41,713 nt of DNA from Lachnospiraceae bacterium (GCA_017469935.1 JAFUFL010000068.1:1-41713); one strand, 5' to 3'; positions 32,316 through 41,514 are shown, counted from the stretch's first letter. Notes: generated by a model not told the origin, from the sequence alone. A program made the numbers and translations.

Positions 32316-33785
32316 TTAAAAATCTTCAAGCATTAATTGAAAAACCGCTATTGCATTTGGGAAAACAATTTTCAAAAGTTCTTGTTTCTCAACATCATTT
32401 CGTGCATATGCTTCGAAGAAATGAGCGAACGCTTCTCTTTCTAACGAATGTTTAGCTTTCCAATAACCAATGGGATGCGAATAATCTCCCACGCATTCGT
32501 TGTTACTTAAAGCTCCAAGTAAATCTGATATCGAATGAAATTGGTCTCCACTAATGATTGCACTAATAGCTTGATATGCTTGCTCCTTGCTATAATTATA
32601 GTTTGCTTTATAAGAATTAACAAGATTTATAAAATCAGTTCTAAGAGAGTTTTCAAAACCATATTTTTGAGATGGCCGTCCCATCAACATGTCAATACGA
32701 TGTCCAATTTCATGAAAACTTGATACAAAAGAACCCCTCTTGTCGAAAACATCTTGGACAATATTAACTCTCATACCCTTTTTCGTGTTACATGCTCCAG
32801 CCAAGGGCTTTTGATTAATTATCCCCATATTATCTCTAAATCGATAAATAATGTTTCTAATAGATGAAGGTGCTTTATCAATAGCTTTCACTAATTGTTC
32901 GGACTCATCTGATCCAATATCAAAAATGCTAACAGGTTCTTTATCTCTTGCTAAATCGATCTTTTTTAAGGCCTTTCCCCACAAAGTCTCCGAATCTGCT
33001 TCGTCATTTTTCTCATCCGCATCAAACTCCGCCCACGGCACCCCCGCCTGCGCAGGCCCGTCAAGCCACCTCTGCCACTTCTCTTCGTCAAACGCAGGGC
33101 AAGTGCAGCAATGACATAACGGATGCTTCGGCGGCGCATTCTTACCCACCGACATCTCCGAGATCTTAAATACCTTTCCATCCAGTGCGAGGCACTCATC
33201 ACACGGATTGATGCCATTCGCTACCAGGAACTTATACTCCGTCACACCGTTGTCCAGCATCGACTGTTCGGCCGCTGCAGTCTGTACTCTCCGGAGCTCC
33301 GTGCGCATAAGCCTCTGACAGTTATAAGCACTCTGCCCGGTCAGCTTCTGTACGTTCCGGGCAAGGACGTCAGAGCCCTTGCCGGTCAGGATCCCCTGCG
33401 CGATCTGTGCGCCGATCCACTCTGAGAGCAGCGCCTGATTGTTCCAGAGCCTCTGTGACCATGTCGCATTTTGGTAGGAGGCATTCACGATTGAGCGGAC
33501 CATGTTCTCATTGAACTGGACTGTGTTGCCGAGGATCCCTGCAAGACGGTAATACTCGGAGTAAGCCCGCTCTTCCAACGCCTCATTGATCAGCTGGTCG
33601 GCCCGACGATATCCTTCCATGGCGCGGATCCCGCAGCGGGCCTTAAGCATCTCCAGCCTGTTGATCCGCATCGTGGCGTTGTACAGCCGCATCTGTTCAT
33701 TGGCGATATCTGAGAAAGCCGCTTCTCTGCCGCCCTCATGTGCCGCCTTGACGTACTGTGCCGCGAGGCGCTCGTACTTCTCCAT
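32316..33785 (-). CDS. MuF minor head protein with C-terminal HExxH toxin-like domain, N-terminally truncated
   Basis: Residues 1-250 are a phage Mu F-type minor head domain with GINPCDECLALDGKVF and the zinc-type ending APPKHPLCHCCTCP. After about 265 the base composition drops sharply (one sampled stretch is about 30% GC, against about 60% or more earlier). This C-terminal domain has HEIGH at 358-362 and EREAFAHFFEAYA near the end, as in zinc peptidases. It fits the MuF polymorphic toxins of temperate phages. The MuF frame continues upstream to about 33897 (EFIRCIQQEIESFYQRYA) with no proper start and runs into the primase gene, so the N-terminus is lost. Confidence 0.8.
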   Translation of the reverse strand: MEKYERLAAQYVKAAHEGGREAAFSDIANEQMRLYNATMRINRLEMLKARCGIRAMEGYRRADQLINEALEERAYSEYYRLAGILGNTVQFNENMVRSIVNASYQNATWSQRLWNNQALLSEWIGAQIAQGILTGKGSDVLARNVQKLTGQSAYNCQRLMRTELRRVQTAAAEQSMLDNGVTEYKFLVANGINPCDECLALDGKVFKISEMSVGKNAPPKHPLCHCCTCPAFDEEKWQRWLDGPAQAGVPWAEFDADEKNDEADSETLWGKALKKIDLARDKEPVSIFDIGSDESEQLVKAIDKAPSSIRNIIYRFRDNMGIINQKPLAGACNTKKGMRVNIVQDVFDKRGSFVSSFHEIGHRIDMLMGRPSQKYGFENSLRTDFINLVNSYKANYNYSKEQAYQAISAIISGDQFHSISDLLGALSNNECVGDYSHPIGYWKAKHSLEREAFAHFFEAYARNDVEKQELLKIVFPNAIAVFQLMLEDF

Positions 33786-33834
33786 GTCGATCTTGGAGAC
33801 GCGGCGCCTCGCTTCCGCTATATCGATCCCCTCT

Positions 33835-34398
33835 TTATCGGCATATCTCTGATAAAAGCTCTCGATTTCCTGCTGGATGCAGCGTATAAACTCCCTTGTT
33901 GGCCGGCACCCATTTCTGCGTGCCGTCTTTGTTTGCCTTCTGGAAGGAGCCCATCACGTACCCAAAGGTCTCTTCGGGAGTGAACAGCGTCTCCAGATAT
34001 CTGATCAGCTCCTTCGCCGGTTCCCATGAAGCAGGCTCATCAATATCACGATGCTCTACCCAGCCCTCTCCCACAATGGCGCCTTCAACATAATCAAGGC
34101 CCCCGTCAAGGTCGAGGATCCTTCCGGGCTCACGCTGCGGAGGCACCCATCCGGCTTCCATGGCCATATGAACGATGGTGCCGCCGGTGACGCCCTCATC
34201 ACGGCGGAAGGACCGCCATTTCTTGGCACACTCGCCCGTGTGATAGCGCCCGGAGTCCCTGCGGCTCCAGTCATCCCAGACATCGCAGGAATAGCCCTCA
34301 AACTTCAGGGCCATTCCTACTTCCGTCCATTCCTCGTAATTGAGAAGCGCAGGATTTATATGATTTAATAATTCTCTGAGATCTGTCCTGTTTTCCAT
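33835..34398 (-). pseudogene. Phage primase, truncated after the N-terminal (PriCT-like) part
   Basis: The 187 residues start MENRTDLRELLNHINPALL and include the PriCT-like block (WTEVGMALKFEGYSCDVWDDW, TGGTIVHMAMEAGW). A segment typical of phage primases follows (AKELIRYLETLFTPEETFGYV). In relatives the protein continues for several hundred residues through the primase catalytic core. Here it ends within about 60 bases of where MuF-type sequence begins in another frame. I read this as a deletion junction, not a natural short form. Confidence 0.75.
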
Positions 34399-34401
34399 TT
34401 A

Positions 34402-36021
34402 TCAGTACCCTGATGCCTTCGGCGTATCCGCCGGCGGCCTGTATTCTCTGGGGTTTAAGTCTCTTGGCGTTTTCCATCCATTGGCCGCGATCCTGTCAAT
34501 CAGCCTCCTCGCCTGATCAAAGGACCATGTCCCCACATTTTGGAAGCCTCTCATTTCGAGCTGCTTGATCTGCTTGGGAGTAGCAAGGCCGTTCCTCTTC
34601 CTTTCGTCCAGCTTGCCCAGCAGCATGTCAGCTTCGCCCTGGCTCTTCACGCTGTCAGCGCGGATCCCGAGCTTCTCCAGGCGCTCCCGCTGGTCCATTG
34701 TGGGATCCTGTGAGGCCCATCCGAACGGAGGGACATAATCCACAAGGTCACGGGCGTTAATGCTCATGGCGTACTGGAGCGGATCAACCAACCGGCTCTT
34801 TTTCCTACGCTGTGCCGCCAGTTCTGCAGCCAGTGCTTCTTCCCGCTCGGCGACTACATCCTCAGAAGCTTTTTTCTCAGCCTCCTCGATGTCCACTGCT
34901 TCGCCGGGATTCGCCTCCATATTTTTCGTCATCTTCTGCGCGACCTCTTCGTCTTCACAGATCAGCGCCGCAGGATGGCACAACTCGTGCTTTTCGGTCA
35001 TCCACAGGAAGTCGATCAGCAGAAGATGCTCTTTGCCTGTCTCCGGAGAGAGCCTTGTGCCGCGTCCTACCATCTGCGCATACAGCGGTCTCGACTTCGT
35101 TGGCCTCAGAACGATGATGCAGTCAACGGCCGGGCAGTCATAACCTTCCGTCAGGAGCATGGAATTGCAGAGCACGTTATAGCGGCCCGCTTCGAAGTCC
35201 TGCAGGATCTGGGCGCGGTCCTCGCTGTTGCCGTTGACCTCTGCCGCCACAAATCCGCGCTCGTTAAGGATCTTCATGAACTTCTGAGAGGTAGCGATCA
35301 AAGGCAGGAAAACAATGGTCTTGCGGTTCATGCAGTACTTTTCCATTTCGTCTGCGATCTGATACAGATACGGATCCAACGCCGTCCCAATTTCGCCCAC
35401 TTTGAAGTCCCCGGCGCTGATGCCGACCATACGGATATCAATCTTGAGTGGTACTGTAAGCGCCTTGATCGGCACCAGGTACCCGCTCCGGATAGCCTCT
35501 GGCATCGTGTATTCGAAGGCCAATGACTCGAAATAGCTTCCGAGGTTCTTCATGTCGGCCCGGTCGGGCGTCGCTGTGACGCCCAGGACCTTTGACCCGC
35601 CAAAATATCGAAGAACTGTCTGATAAGAAGGACTGACGCAGTGATGGGCTTCGTCGATGATGATCACGTCGAAGTAATCCTGCGGGAACTGTTTCAGGCG
35701 TCGTTCGTGCATGAGAGTCTGCACAGATCCGACGACCACTCTGTACCATTCACCAAGACAGGAACGCTCCGCCTTCTCAACAGAAGACCGCAGGCCGGTC
35801 GCCTTGAAGATCTTATCGGCCGCCTGGTCGAGGAGCTCCCCGCGGTGTGCCATGATCAGCACTCTGTATCCGCGGCGCACGCACTCCTCGACGATCTTGG
35901 CGAAGACGATCGTCTTGCCGGTTCCGGTGGGCATGACGACCAATGTTTTCTTGTGGCCGTCATCCCACTCCGCAAACACATGACAAAAAGCCTCTTCCTG
36001 GTAAGGCCTCAGCTGCATCAT
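34402..36021 (-). CDS. DEAD/DEAH-box DNA helicase
   Basis: Starting at the ATG at 36021 (GGGGAGG upstream; overlapping the preceding stop as TAATG) the protein has 539 residues. Motifs in order: MPTGTGKT (Walker A), MAHRGEL, IIDEAHH (DEAH-type box), GVTATP, MLLTEGYDCPAVD and QMVGRGTR, the full superfamily 2 set. The C-terminal about 150 residues form a helical extension with ATPKQIKQLEMRGF. It would unwind DNA during phage replication or recombination, with the DUF669 and Sak4-like proteins encoded just upstream. Confidence 0.9.
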   Translation of the reverse strand: MMQLRPYQEEAFCHVFAEWDDGHKKTLVVMPTGTGKTIVFAKIVEECVRRGYRVLIMAHRGELLDQAADKIFKATGLRSSVEKAERSCLGEWYRVVVGSVQTLMHERRLKQFPQDYFDVIIIDEAHHCVSPSYQTVLRYFGGSKVLGVTATPDRADMKNLGSYFESLAFEYTMPEAIRSGYLVPIKALTVPLKIDIRMVGISAGDFKVGEIGTALDPYLYQIADEMEKYCMNRKTIVFLPLIATSQKFMKILNERGFVAAEVNGNSEDRAQILQDFEAGRYNVLCNSMLLTEGYDCPAVDCIIVLRPTKSRPLYAQMVGRGTRLSPETGKEHLLLIDFLWMTEKHELCHPAALICEDEEVAQKMTKNMEANPGEAVDIEEAEKKASEDVVAEREEALAAELAAQRRKKSRLVDPLQYAMSINARDLVDYVPPFGWASQDPTMDQRERLEKLGIRADSVKSQGEADMLLGKLDERKRNGLATPKQIKQLEMRGFQNVGTWSFDQARRLIDRIAANGWKTPRDLNPREYRPPADTPKASGY

Positions 36022-36449
36022 TAGAAGCCGCCTCCCCATGCCTGCTGTTTCTTCTCAAGGAATGTCAGGTTTGTAAAGACGCGATCAGAGTTCTTACTCT
36101 TGGTCTTCACAACCTTCACGCGGCATGACTGGCCCGCCAGTTCGTTGATGGCTCTCCGGAGATTCGGCAGCGGCTCACCCTTTTTCTGCTGTCCCGTACC
36201 GACGAACAGCTGGCAAAGCTTCCACTTGAAATCATCATTGAGGATGATATTTTCCCTTGTCTGCAGATCACTGCCCTGTACATTTACATTCACATATACA
36301 GCCAGGCAGGGATTGCCGTTGTACTTGCTGTCACCGTCGATTCTGGTGTTCTCCACATGGTCGATCCTGGCGTCATACTCACCTTCCGGAATGTCCGGGA
36401 ACTGCTCCTGATAATCAAGGCTTCCATCCAGATCTAATACGTTACCCAC
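36021..36449 (-). CDS. DUF669-family single-strand-DNA-associated protein
   Basis: The 142-residue protein (MGNVLDLDGSLDYQEQFPDI, EGEYDARIDHVE, NLRRAINELAGQSCRVKV) matches DUF669, found beside Sak4-like ATPases and thought to act as a phage single-strand DNA binding protein. It lies between the ATPase and helicase genes with one-base to short spacing. The C-terminal WGGGF is in line with an acidic/aromatic tip but is not acidic here. Confidence 0.82.
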   Translation of the reverse strand: MGNVLDLDGSLDYQEQFPDIPEGEYDARIDHVENTRIDGDSKYNGNPCLAVYVNVNVQGSDLQTRENIILNDDFKWKLCQLFVGTGQQKKGEPLPNLRRAINELAGQSCRVKVVKTKSKNSDRVFTNLTFLEKKQQAWGGGF

Positions 36450-36460
36450 AATTGTCCTCC

Positions 36461-37639
36461 TTATTTGTATTCAATATTCATCTTGTTTCTCATATCCATG
36501 ATCGCTGCTTTAAGCTGCGGCCAGAATCCAATGCACCATCCATTAAGGAAATCATCCGGATAATCAGCAACTTTTGTGTCGGCTGTCATGTAGCCTCTTG
36601 CCGATGCGACGTGCTGGATCTCCCATTCGTCGATCCTGTCGGCGATCATCAAGTCGCGCAGGGCTTTCGGAATTCTGGGGTCCGGCTCCTTGTATTCATC
36701 CTTTTCATCCGGGAACGGCGTCTTCTCATAGCGTCTCATCTCTTCGAAACCTTCTGATGTTACAGGCTTGCTCTCAGCCAGAGGCGGGCTTTCCTTTTTC
36801 TCATCTTTTTTATCCGCTTTGGTAGCGGGTTCAGGTGCGGACTCGCTTTTAGTCCGCGGCTTCGGCGGCTCCTTCTCTTCCTCGATCGGCAACGTGACGG
36901 GCAGCGGCTGCTCTGAGAAGATAGGCGCAATAGATTCATATTCCAGCGGCAGTTCGTCCGGCATGCCGTAGCGGTTCTTTGCATCCCAGAACGGGGTGTG
37001 ATTCGTATGAATCACCCTGCGGCCTCCCTGCGCCTTATTCTTTCCTTTAGCGGCGCCCTGGTTGTCGATGTTTATCACATTTACTTTGTAATTAAGGAAG
37101 AAAACTGCGTCTGCCCACTCTCTGATCAGTGGGGCCACCTTCTTCGAAGTCTTCATTTCCCAGTGATCGTAAGCGCCCATCTCTTCCGGGAGTTCGATCT
37201 TACGCAGCCAGGCGTGTGCCGTGATCACAATATTGATTCCGCGTTCTGATACCTCTGTCAGGAGATTCAGAAGTTTCCCGAACCGCTCCGCACTGTATGT
37301 ATAGCCTTTGCCATAGCCAAAATCTTCAATACCATTCTTTTTGTTGATCTTGAGCAGGTCATCGATCTCCATCTGCTCTGCCCAGTCTGCCGTGTCAATG
37401 ACCAATGTTCTGCAGAGTGCGGGATTATCCCTGATAAACTTAACTTCGTCCAAAAGCATCTGCCATGACGTGGGCTTATCCAGCCGCTTTACGTTCATGT
37501 CCTTGGTGGAATCCTCCGTATCGATGAATACAGGATCCGGGAACTGACTTGCCAGTGTGCTTTTTCCAATTCCTTCCGGGCCGTAGATCACAATCTTTTT
37601 TGCGCTGGGTATCCGGCCGCTCGTAATATTAAATGCCAT
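36461..37639 (-). CDS. Sak4-like RecA-fold ATPase
   Basis: The 392-residue protein has Walker A GPEGIGKST near residue 20, a Walker B-type LVIDTADWAEQM, and NIVITAHAWLRKIE, which is the pattern of phage Sak4/RecA-fold recombinases that promote strand annealing. Residues about 265-330 form a charged linker (KEPPKPRTKSESAPEPATK), followed by a small C-terminal domain. It heads the replication/recombination block after the truncated AAA gene. The ribosome site AGGAGG precedes the ATG at 37639. Confidence 0.85.
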   Translation of the reverse strand: MAFNITSGRIPSAKKIVIYGPEGIGKSTLASQFPDPVFIDTEDSTKDMNVKRLDKPTSWQMLLDEVKFIRDNPALCRTLVIDTADWAEQMEIDDLLKINKKNGIEDFGYGKGYTYSAERFGKLLNLLTEVSERGINIVITAHAWLRKIELPEEMGAYDHWEMKTSKKVAPLIREWADAVFFLNYKVNVINIDNQGAAKGKNKAQGGRRVIHTNHTPFWDAKNRYGMPDELPLEYESIAPIFSEQPLPVTLPIEEEKEPPKPRTKSESAPEPATKADKKDEKKESPPLAESKPVTSEGFEEMRRYEKTPFPDEKDEYKEPDPRIPKALRDLMIADRIDEWEIQHVASARGYMTADTKVADYPDDFLNGWCIGFWPQLKAAIMDMRNKMNIEYK

Positions 37640-37650
37640 TGATTACCTCC

Positions 37651-38094
37651 TTAAAATCCCATACCCGCGGACCAGCCGGTGGCCTTCGGTGCGGGCTCTT
37701 CTTTGGCGAATACTCCATCCTGGCCTTCGACATAGCCGTCCGTGATCACGATGCTGCATTCGTCTCCGGTACTGACTCTGGTCGCGATCGCCTGCAGGCC
37801 TTCCTGCTCCAGCCACGCACCGAACTCCTTCAGGGTGTCCAGATCCATCGCCTCAAGCTTGTCCAGGAGCACGAAGCCGCACTTCGGATTGAGCTTGCGG
37901 ACGATTGACGTACTCACGATCATCTGCTCAGCGCTTGACATGTTGTCCCAGAGTTGGCCGTTGTAGATCAGCTCACCATCTTTCACTGACAGACCGGGCA
38001 GCGGAAGGTCTGCGCTGTCAAGTAAGCCAGCTTTCTGCTTCCTGACATCCTCGATCGCCTGCGACAGCTCCGTGTACTGGTCCCTGTACTGCTT
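37651..38094 (-). pseudogene. C-terminal fragment of a phage AAA ATPase
   Basis: The open frame runs from 38094 (KQYRDQYTELSQAIEDVRKQ) to 37651 and contains the ATPase-type ending with SSAEQMIVSTSIVRKLNP (signature-like), GFVLLDKLEAMD (Walker B-like) and QAIATRVSTGDECSIVI. In relatives this is the last quarter of a protein of about 600 residues. The Walker A part and its start are missing. Right at 38095 the sequence changes to a plus-strand repressor, so the gene was cut by a deletion. Confidence 0.78.
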
Positions 38095-38325
38095 CTACCT
38101 GTGGGCACGTTGAACAAGATACTTAGCGGAGCTACAAGGGATCCAAAGCTCGAGACTCTCAAAGCGATTGCACGAGTGCTGGGCCTATCGCTTAACGATT
38201 TTGATGATGAACCTTATCAGCCCACCACCATCGCGGCCCACCACGAAGGCGATGACTACACACCTGAAGAATGGGAAGAGATTGAGAAATTCAAGATGTT
38301 TGTCAAGTCAAAACGGGGCCAGTAG
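38095..38325 (+). pseudogene. Phage repressor (CI-like) remnant, lacking N-terminal half of the HTH
   Basis: The frame reads LPVGTLNKILSGATRDPKLE and continues LKAIARVLGLSLNDFDD, which is the second half of an XRE-type HTH domain (recognition helix onward), then an acidic tail. The usual about 25 residues before LPVGTLNK are replaced by sequence from the ATPase gene. A GTG at 38101 could start a 74-residue product, but it would lack helices 1-2 and should not bind DNA normally. It precedes the ImmA-like gene, as repressors usually do. Confidence 0.75.
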
Positions 38326-38379
38326 TGTGCAGACACTTGCACACCTGATTTGTTACCTTCATAGCAGGAGGACGGTGCT

Positions 38380-38841
38380 ATGACTACTACGGAAAAACTT
38401 GTTGCAGAAGCGTACAGCCATGGGGCTGAGACTATAGATTGGAGATTTACATCAGATAGAATAAAAGGCCTGTACTGCGACGGCGTGATCGCGATCAGCG
38501 ACAGACTCACTGGTAAGGAGCAAACCGCAGTGTTGGCCGAGGAACTTGGCCATCACTTAACTGCATCCGGCAACATCCTCGATCAGAATGTTGCTACCAA
38601 CCGTAAGCAGGAGCTCCGCGGTCGGATCTGGGCATATAACCGCCTGATTGGTCTGACTGGGATCCTCCGTGCCTATAAGATGGGGTGCCGGAATCGATAC
38701 GAGATGGCTGAGTGCCTGGACGTCCCGGAAGAGACCCTGCAGGAGGCTTTGGACTACTACCATAGCCGGTACGGGGTCTGCACGCAGGTCGATAACTATG
38801 TGATCTACTTCGATCCGCTCGGAGTGATGGAATTAATATAA
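38380..38841 (+). CDS. ImmA/IrrE-family metallopeptidase-like protein
   Basis: ImmA-type proteins relieve phage or ICE repression by cleaving the repressor. The 153-residue protein has LAEELGHHLT, the family's zinc segment with Glu where the first His of HExxH is usual, as I recall from many Clostridium prophage members. A second conserved block (NRYEMAECLDVPEETLQEALD) follows. The start follows GGAGG. It stands beside the repressor remnant, its normal target. Confidence 0.85.
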   Translation: MTTTEKLVAEAYSHGAETIDWRFTSDRIKGLYCDGVIAISDRLTGKEQTAVLAEELGHHLTASGNILDQNVATNRKQELRGRIWAYNRLIGLTGILRAYKMGCRNRYEMAECLDVPEETLQEALDYYHSRYGVCTQVDNYVIYFDPLGVMELI

Positions 38842-38858
38842 TACGAGGAGGGAATTTT

Positions 38859-40280
38859 ATGGGTTTTTTCGACATCTTTAAGGTTGGACAGTACAAAGAG
38901 GAAATTAATCAGCTTAGTTCTGAGAATAATGCTCTGAAAGACCGCCTTGAATCTTTGGGGGCAAATGAATACTTTGCCGTCAAGGAAAAGACAACAGCAT
39001 TGCAGCAACAGGCTGACGAATTGGACACCAAAGTTAGTTCTCTTAATGCAGAGATTCAAAATCTGCAAAACCAAAGCGAGAAGCTTGAAAAAAATATTAA
39101 AACTCAAACTAATAAGTTGGCGAAGTCAAAAGAGTTGGTAAAAGCTGTTAATTATACAATCGATCAGTTCTTTGATGCTGACATCAAGGCTTCAAAGTTA
39201 AAACTTGATCCTGATGCCGTAAAGGACCTTGATGAGCTTAGTCCATCTGTGATTCTTAAATTACATTGCATGGATATGAAGGATCTAAGGAAGGCCTACA
39301 GAGAAAATGACAGACAAATCACACAACTAATGAAGCAGTATGAATCACGATATACTACCAAAGCCAATAAGTCTATCTACCAGCTTATGGTTATTGCTCT
39401 CCGGGCAGAACTCCAGAATATTCTGTATGGGATGAAATATGAAAAACTTGACAAGGCGATAGACGATGTAAAAGATGTAACACAGAAATATCTTGATATC
39501 GCCGCTACAGGTAATCAAAGTATTGCAGGAACATTAACCAAATTCATCGGAGAGATGGAATATCTTTTTATCAATGCAGTTAAAATTGAGTACAATTACT
39601 ATGTGAAGAAAGAACAAGCAAGACAGGAACAGCTCGCAATTCGTGAGCAGATGCGTCAAGAAGCCGAAGAAAGAAGGGCTCTGGAAAGAGAAAGGAAAAA
39701 GATCGCAGAGGAAGAATCCAAGTACACAGGTGAAATTGACAAGCTTCAAGCACAGTTATCAACAGCTGATGAATCTGAAATTGAGGCTCTTAATGCACGT
39801 ATATTACAGCTTCAGGCACAGCTGTCTGATGTCATAATAAAGAAAGATGAAATCTCGAAGCTTGCTAACGGAAAGGCAGGAAACGTTTACATCATAAGTA
39901 ACCTTGGTTCCTTCGGAGAAGATGTTTTTAAAGTTGGCATGACGCGCAGGTTGAATCCACAGGAACGTGTAGACGAACTTGGAAACGCTTCCGTGCCATT
40001 CCGTTTTGATGTTCATAGTTTCATTTTCTCAGATGACGCAGTTGGACTTGAGGCAAAGCTGCATGAGAAGCTTAATAACAAACGAGTTAATAAGGTAAAT
40101 CTTCGAAAAGAGTTCTTCAGAGTTTCCATCGACGAACTTGAGGAACTTGTAAATAGGATTGACCCTACTGCCGAGTTTAACCGAACAATAATGGCAGAAG
40201 AATTTAGACAGTCAGAGTCTTCAGATGAAATTTATTCTACTGAATACAATCCTGACAACGAAGAAGACGAAGATGAATAA
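38859..40280 (+). CDS. DUF4041 + T5orf172 (GIY-YIG-like) cargo protein
   Basis: The 473-residue protein has an N-terminal coiled coil (about 10-90), a DUF4041-type central part (about 100-250), a second charged helix (about 250-330) and a C-terminal T5orf172/GIY-YIG-like domain (about 340-425: VYIISN, FKVGMTRRLNPQERV, LEAKLHEKL, FFRVSIDELE), then an acidic tail. It is AT-richer than the neighbouring integrase. It sits between ImmA and integrase, a common place for lysogenic cargo, so a defence or superinfection role is possible but unproven. Confidence 0.82.
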   Translation: MGFFDIFKVGQYKEEINQLSSENNALKDRLESLGANEYFAVKEKTTALQQQADELDTKVSSLNAEIQNLQNQSEKLEKNIKTQTNKLAKSKELVKAVNYTIDQFFDADIKASKLKLDPDAVKDLDELSPSVILKLHCMDMKDLRKAYRENDRQITQLMKQYESRYTTKANKSIYQLMVIALRAELQNILYGMKYEKLDKAIDDVKDVTQKYLDIAATGNQSIAGTLTKFIGEMEYLFINAVKIEYNYYVKKEQARQEQLAIREQMRQEAEERRALERERKKIAEEESKYTGEIDKLQAQLSTADESEIEALNARILQLQAQLSDVIIKKDEISKLANGKAGNVYIISNLGSFGEDVFKVGMTRRLNPQERVDELGNASVPFRFDVHSFIFSDDAVGLEAKLHEKLNNKRVNKVNLRKEFFRVSIDELEELVNRIDPTAEFNRTIMAEEFRQSESSDEIYSTEYNPDNEEDEDE

Positions 40281-40415
40281 AGAAAATTCCCCCACCCTGC
40301 GCCAACAGGATGAGGGATGAAATAGACACCAGTCCCAGAAGGGATTACTGAGCCTCTCCAAGTTCAGTATACCTTCTCGGGGCTTAGTTTGCTATACCCT
40401 TGAGGAGGTTATTTT

Positions 40416-41444
40416 ATGGCGAAAGCACAAAAACGAGGAAAGAAGTGGCGCTGCCTTGTATTCTCTCACTATGAATACAAAGACGGCAAGAAAATCCGCA
40501 AGTACAAATCCTTCACTGCAGACAGTAAAAAGGAAGCCGAGAGGCTCGCCGCTGCCTGGGAATATGATCAGGCCCAGAACGCCGGGAAGCTGTCCGTGCA
40601 TGACGCGATCGAGCAGTATATAGACGTCAAGGAAACGGCTCTGTCGCCGTCCACAGTGACCGGATACAGGTCTTATCTGAAGACCGGTAAGTATGAGCCA
40701 CTGGAAGATTTAGACGTCTCTGAGGTCGATCAGCGCGGTCTCCAGCTGTGGGTAGCCTTTATGCTGGAGGAAGAATACAGCGCCAAGTACATCCAGAACT
40801 GTTATGGGCTCCTGCGGCCGGCTCTTACAATGGCCGGCGTCGGGAACATACCGATCACTCTTCCCATGGTGATCATGCCGGAGATCTACGTGCCGACGGA
40901 CAAGGAGCTGAAGAAGCTCCTGGCCTATCTCGACAAGGAAGATCCGGAAGTAAAGACTGCTGCCATGCTCGCCGCCTTCGGCTCCATGCGCCGATCGGAG
41001 ATCTGTGCCCTGAAGCCGTCTGACTTTGGTGATGGCACCGTCACTGTCCAGCGTGCGATTGTTAAAAAAAGCAATGGCAAGTGGGTCGAGAAGAAAACCA
41101 ACAAGACCGTGAAGTCGCACAGGACCGTCGTCCTCCCGCCCCAGGTCATCGCTGGCATAGATCTGTCGCACGATCCGATCATATCACTGAATCCCGATCA
41201 GCTGTCTAAGCGATTCCGGAAGGCGATCAAGCATGCCAATATGCCGCAGGCCTTTTGCTTGCACGCCCTGAGGCATTACTACGTAAGTATAGCGCACGTC
41301 CTTGGGATCCCTGACGCCTATGTCATGAAAATGGGAGGATGGCAGACAGATTATGTCATGAAGCGGAATTACAGGTCGACTCTGACCGACGTGGAGAAGA
41401 AGGAACAGGCGAAGATGAATAAACATTACGCGAAGATGTTCTGA
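40416..41444 (+). CDS. int: Tyrosine-type phage integrase
   Basis: This enzyme carries out integration and excision at the tRNA-Ser att site. The 342-residue protein has an N-terminal arm-binding domain, a SAM-like core-binding domain (about 60-140) and a catalytic domain with Arg192 (GSMRRSE), His283 and Arg286 (LHALRHYY), Trp309 (GGWQ) and Tyr319 (KRNYRSTL). The start follows GAGGAGG. The stop is immediately followed by the right-hand arm-type repeats and then attR, the standard arrangement. The catalytic set is complete, so the enzyme could be active even though the prophage is damaged. Confidence 0.95.
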   Translation: MAKAQKRGKKWRCLVFSHYEYKDGKKIRKYKSFTADSKKEAERLAAAWEYDQAQNAGKLSVHDAIEQYIDVKETALSPSTVTGYRSYLKTGKYEPLEDLDVSEVDQRGLQLWVAFMLEEEYSAKYIQNCYGLLRPALTMAGVGNIPITLPMVIMPEIYVPTDKELKKLLAYLDKEDPEVKTAAMLAAFGSMRRSEICALKPSDFGDGTVTVQRAIVKKSNGKWVEKKTNKTVKSHRTVVLPPQVIAGIDLSHDPIISLNPDQLSKRFRKAIKHANMPQAFCLHALRHYYVSIAHVLGIPDAYVMKMGGWQTDYVMKRNYRSTLTDVEKKEQAKMNKHYAKMF

Positions 41445-41447
41445 ACC

Positions 41448-41514
41448 TTGGTTGCATTTTGGTTGCATAGAATCGAAAAACAATCGTTTTTACACAATAA
41501 AAATTGGTTGCCAT
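41448..41514 (+). promoter_or_regulatory. Integrase arm-type sites, right end
   Basis: TTGGTTGCAT occurs at 41448-41457 and 41459-41468, with a variant TTGGTTGCCAT at 41504-41514. The first pair matches the doublet at the left end in sequence, spacing and orientation. Confidence 0.65.

Noticed and set aside
33818-34027. Third-frame open frame over the primase-MuF junction with an ATG
   Set aside because: It has no family features and its codons are those of the overlapping primase in another frame.
40281-40415. Terminator between the DUF4041 gene and integrase
   Set aside because: The stem around TCCCCCACCCTG/CAGGATGAGGGA has two mismatches and no U tract, so I could not support it.
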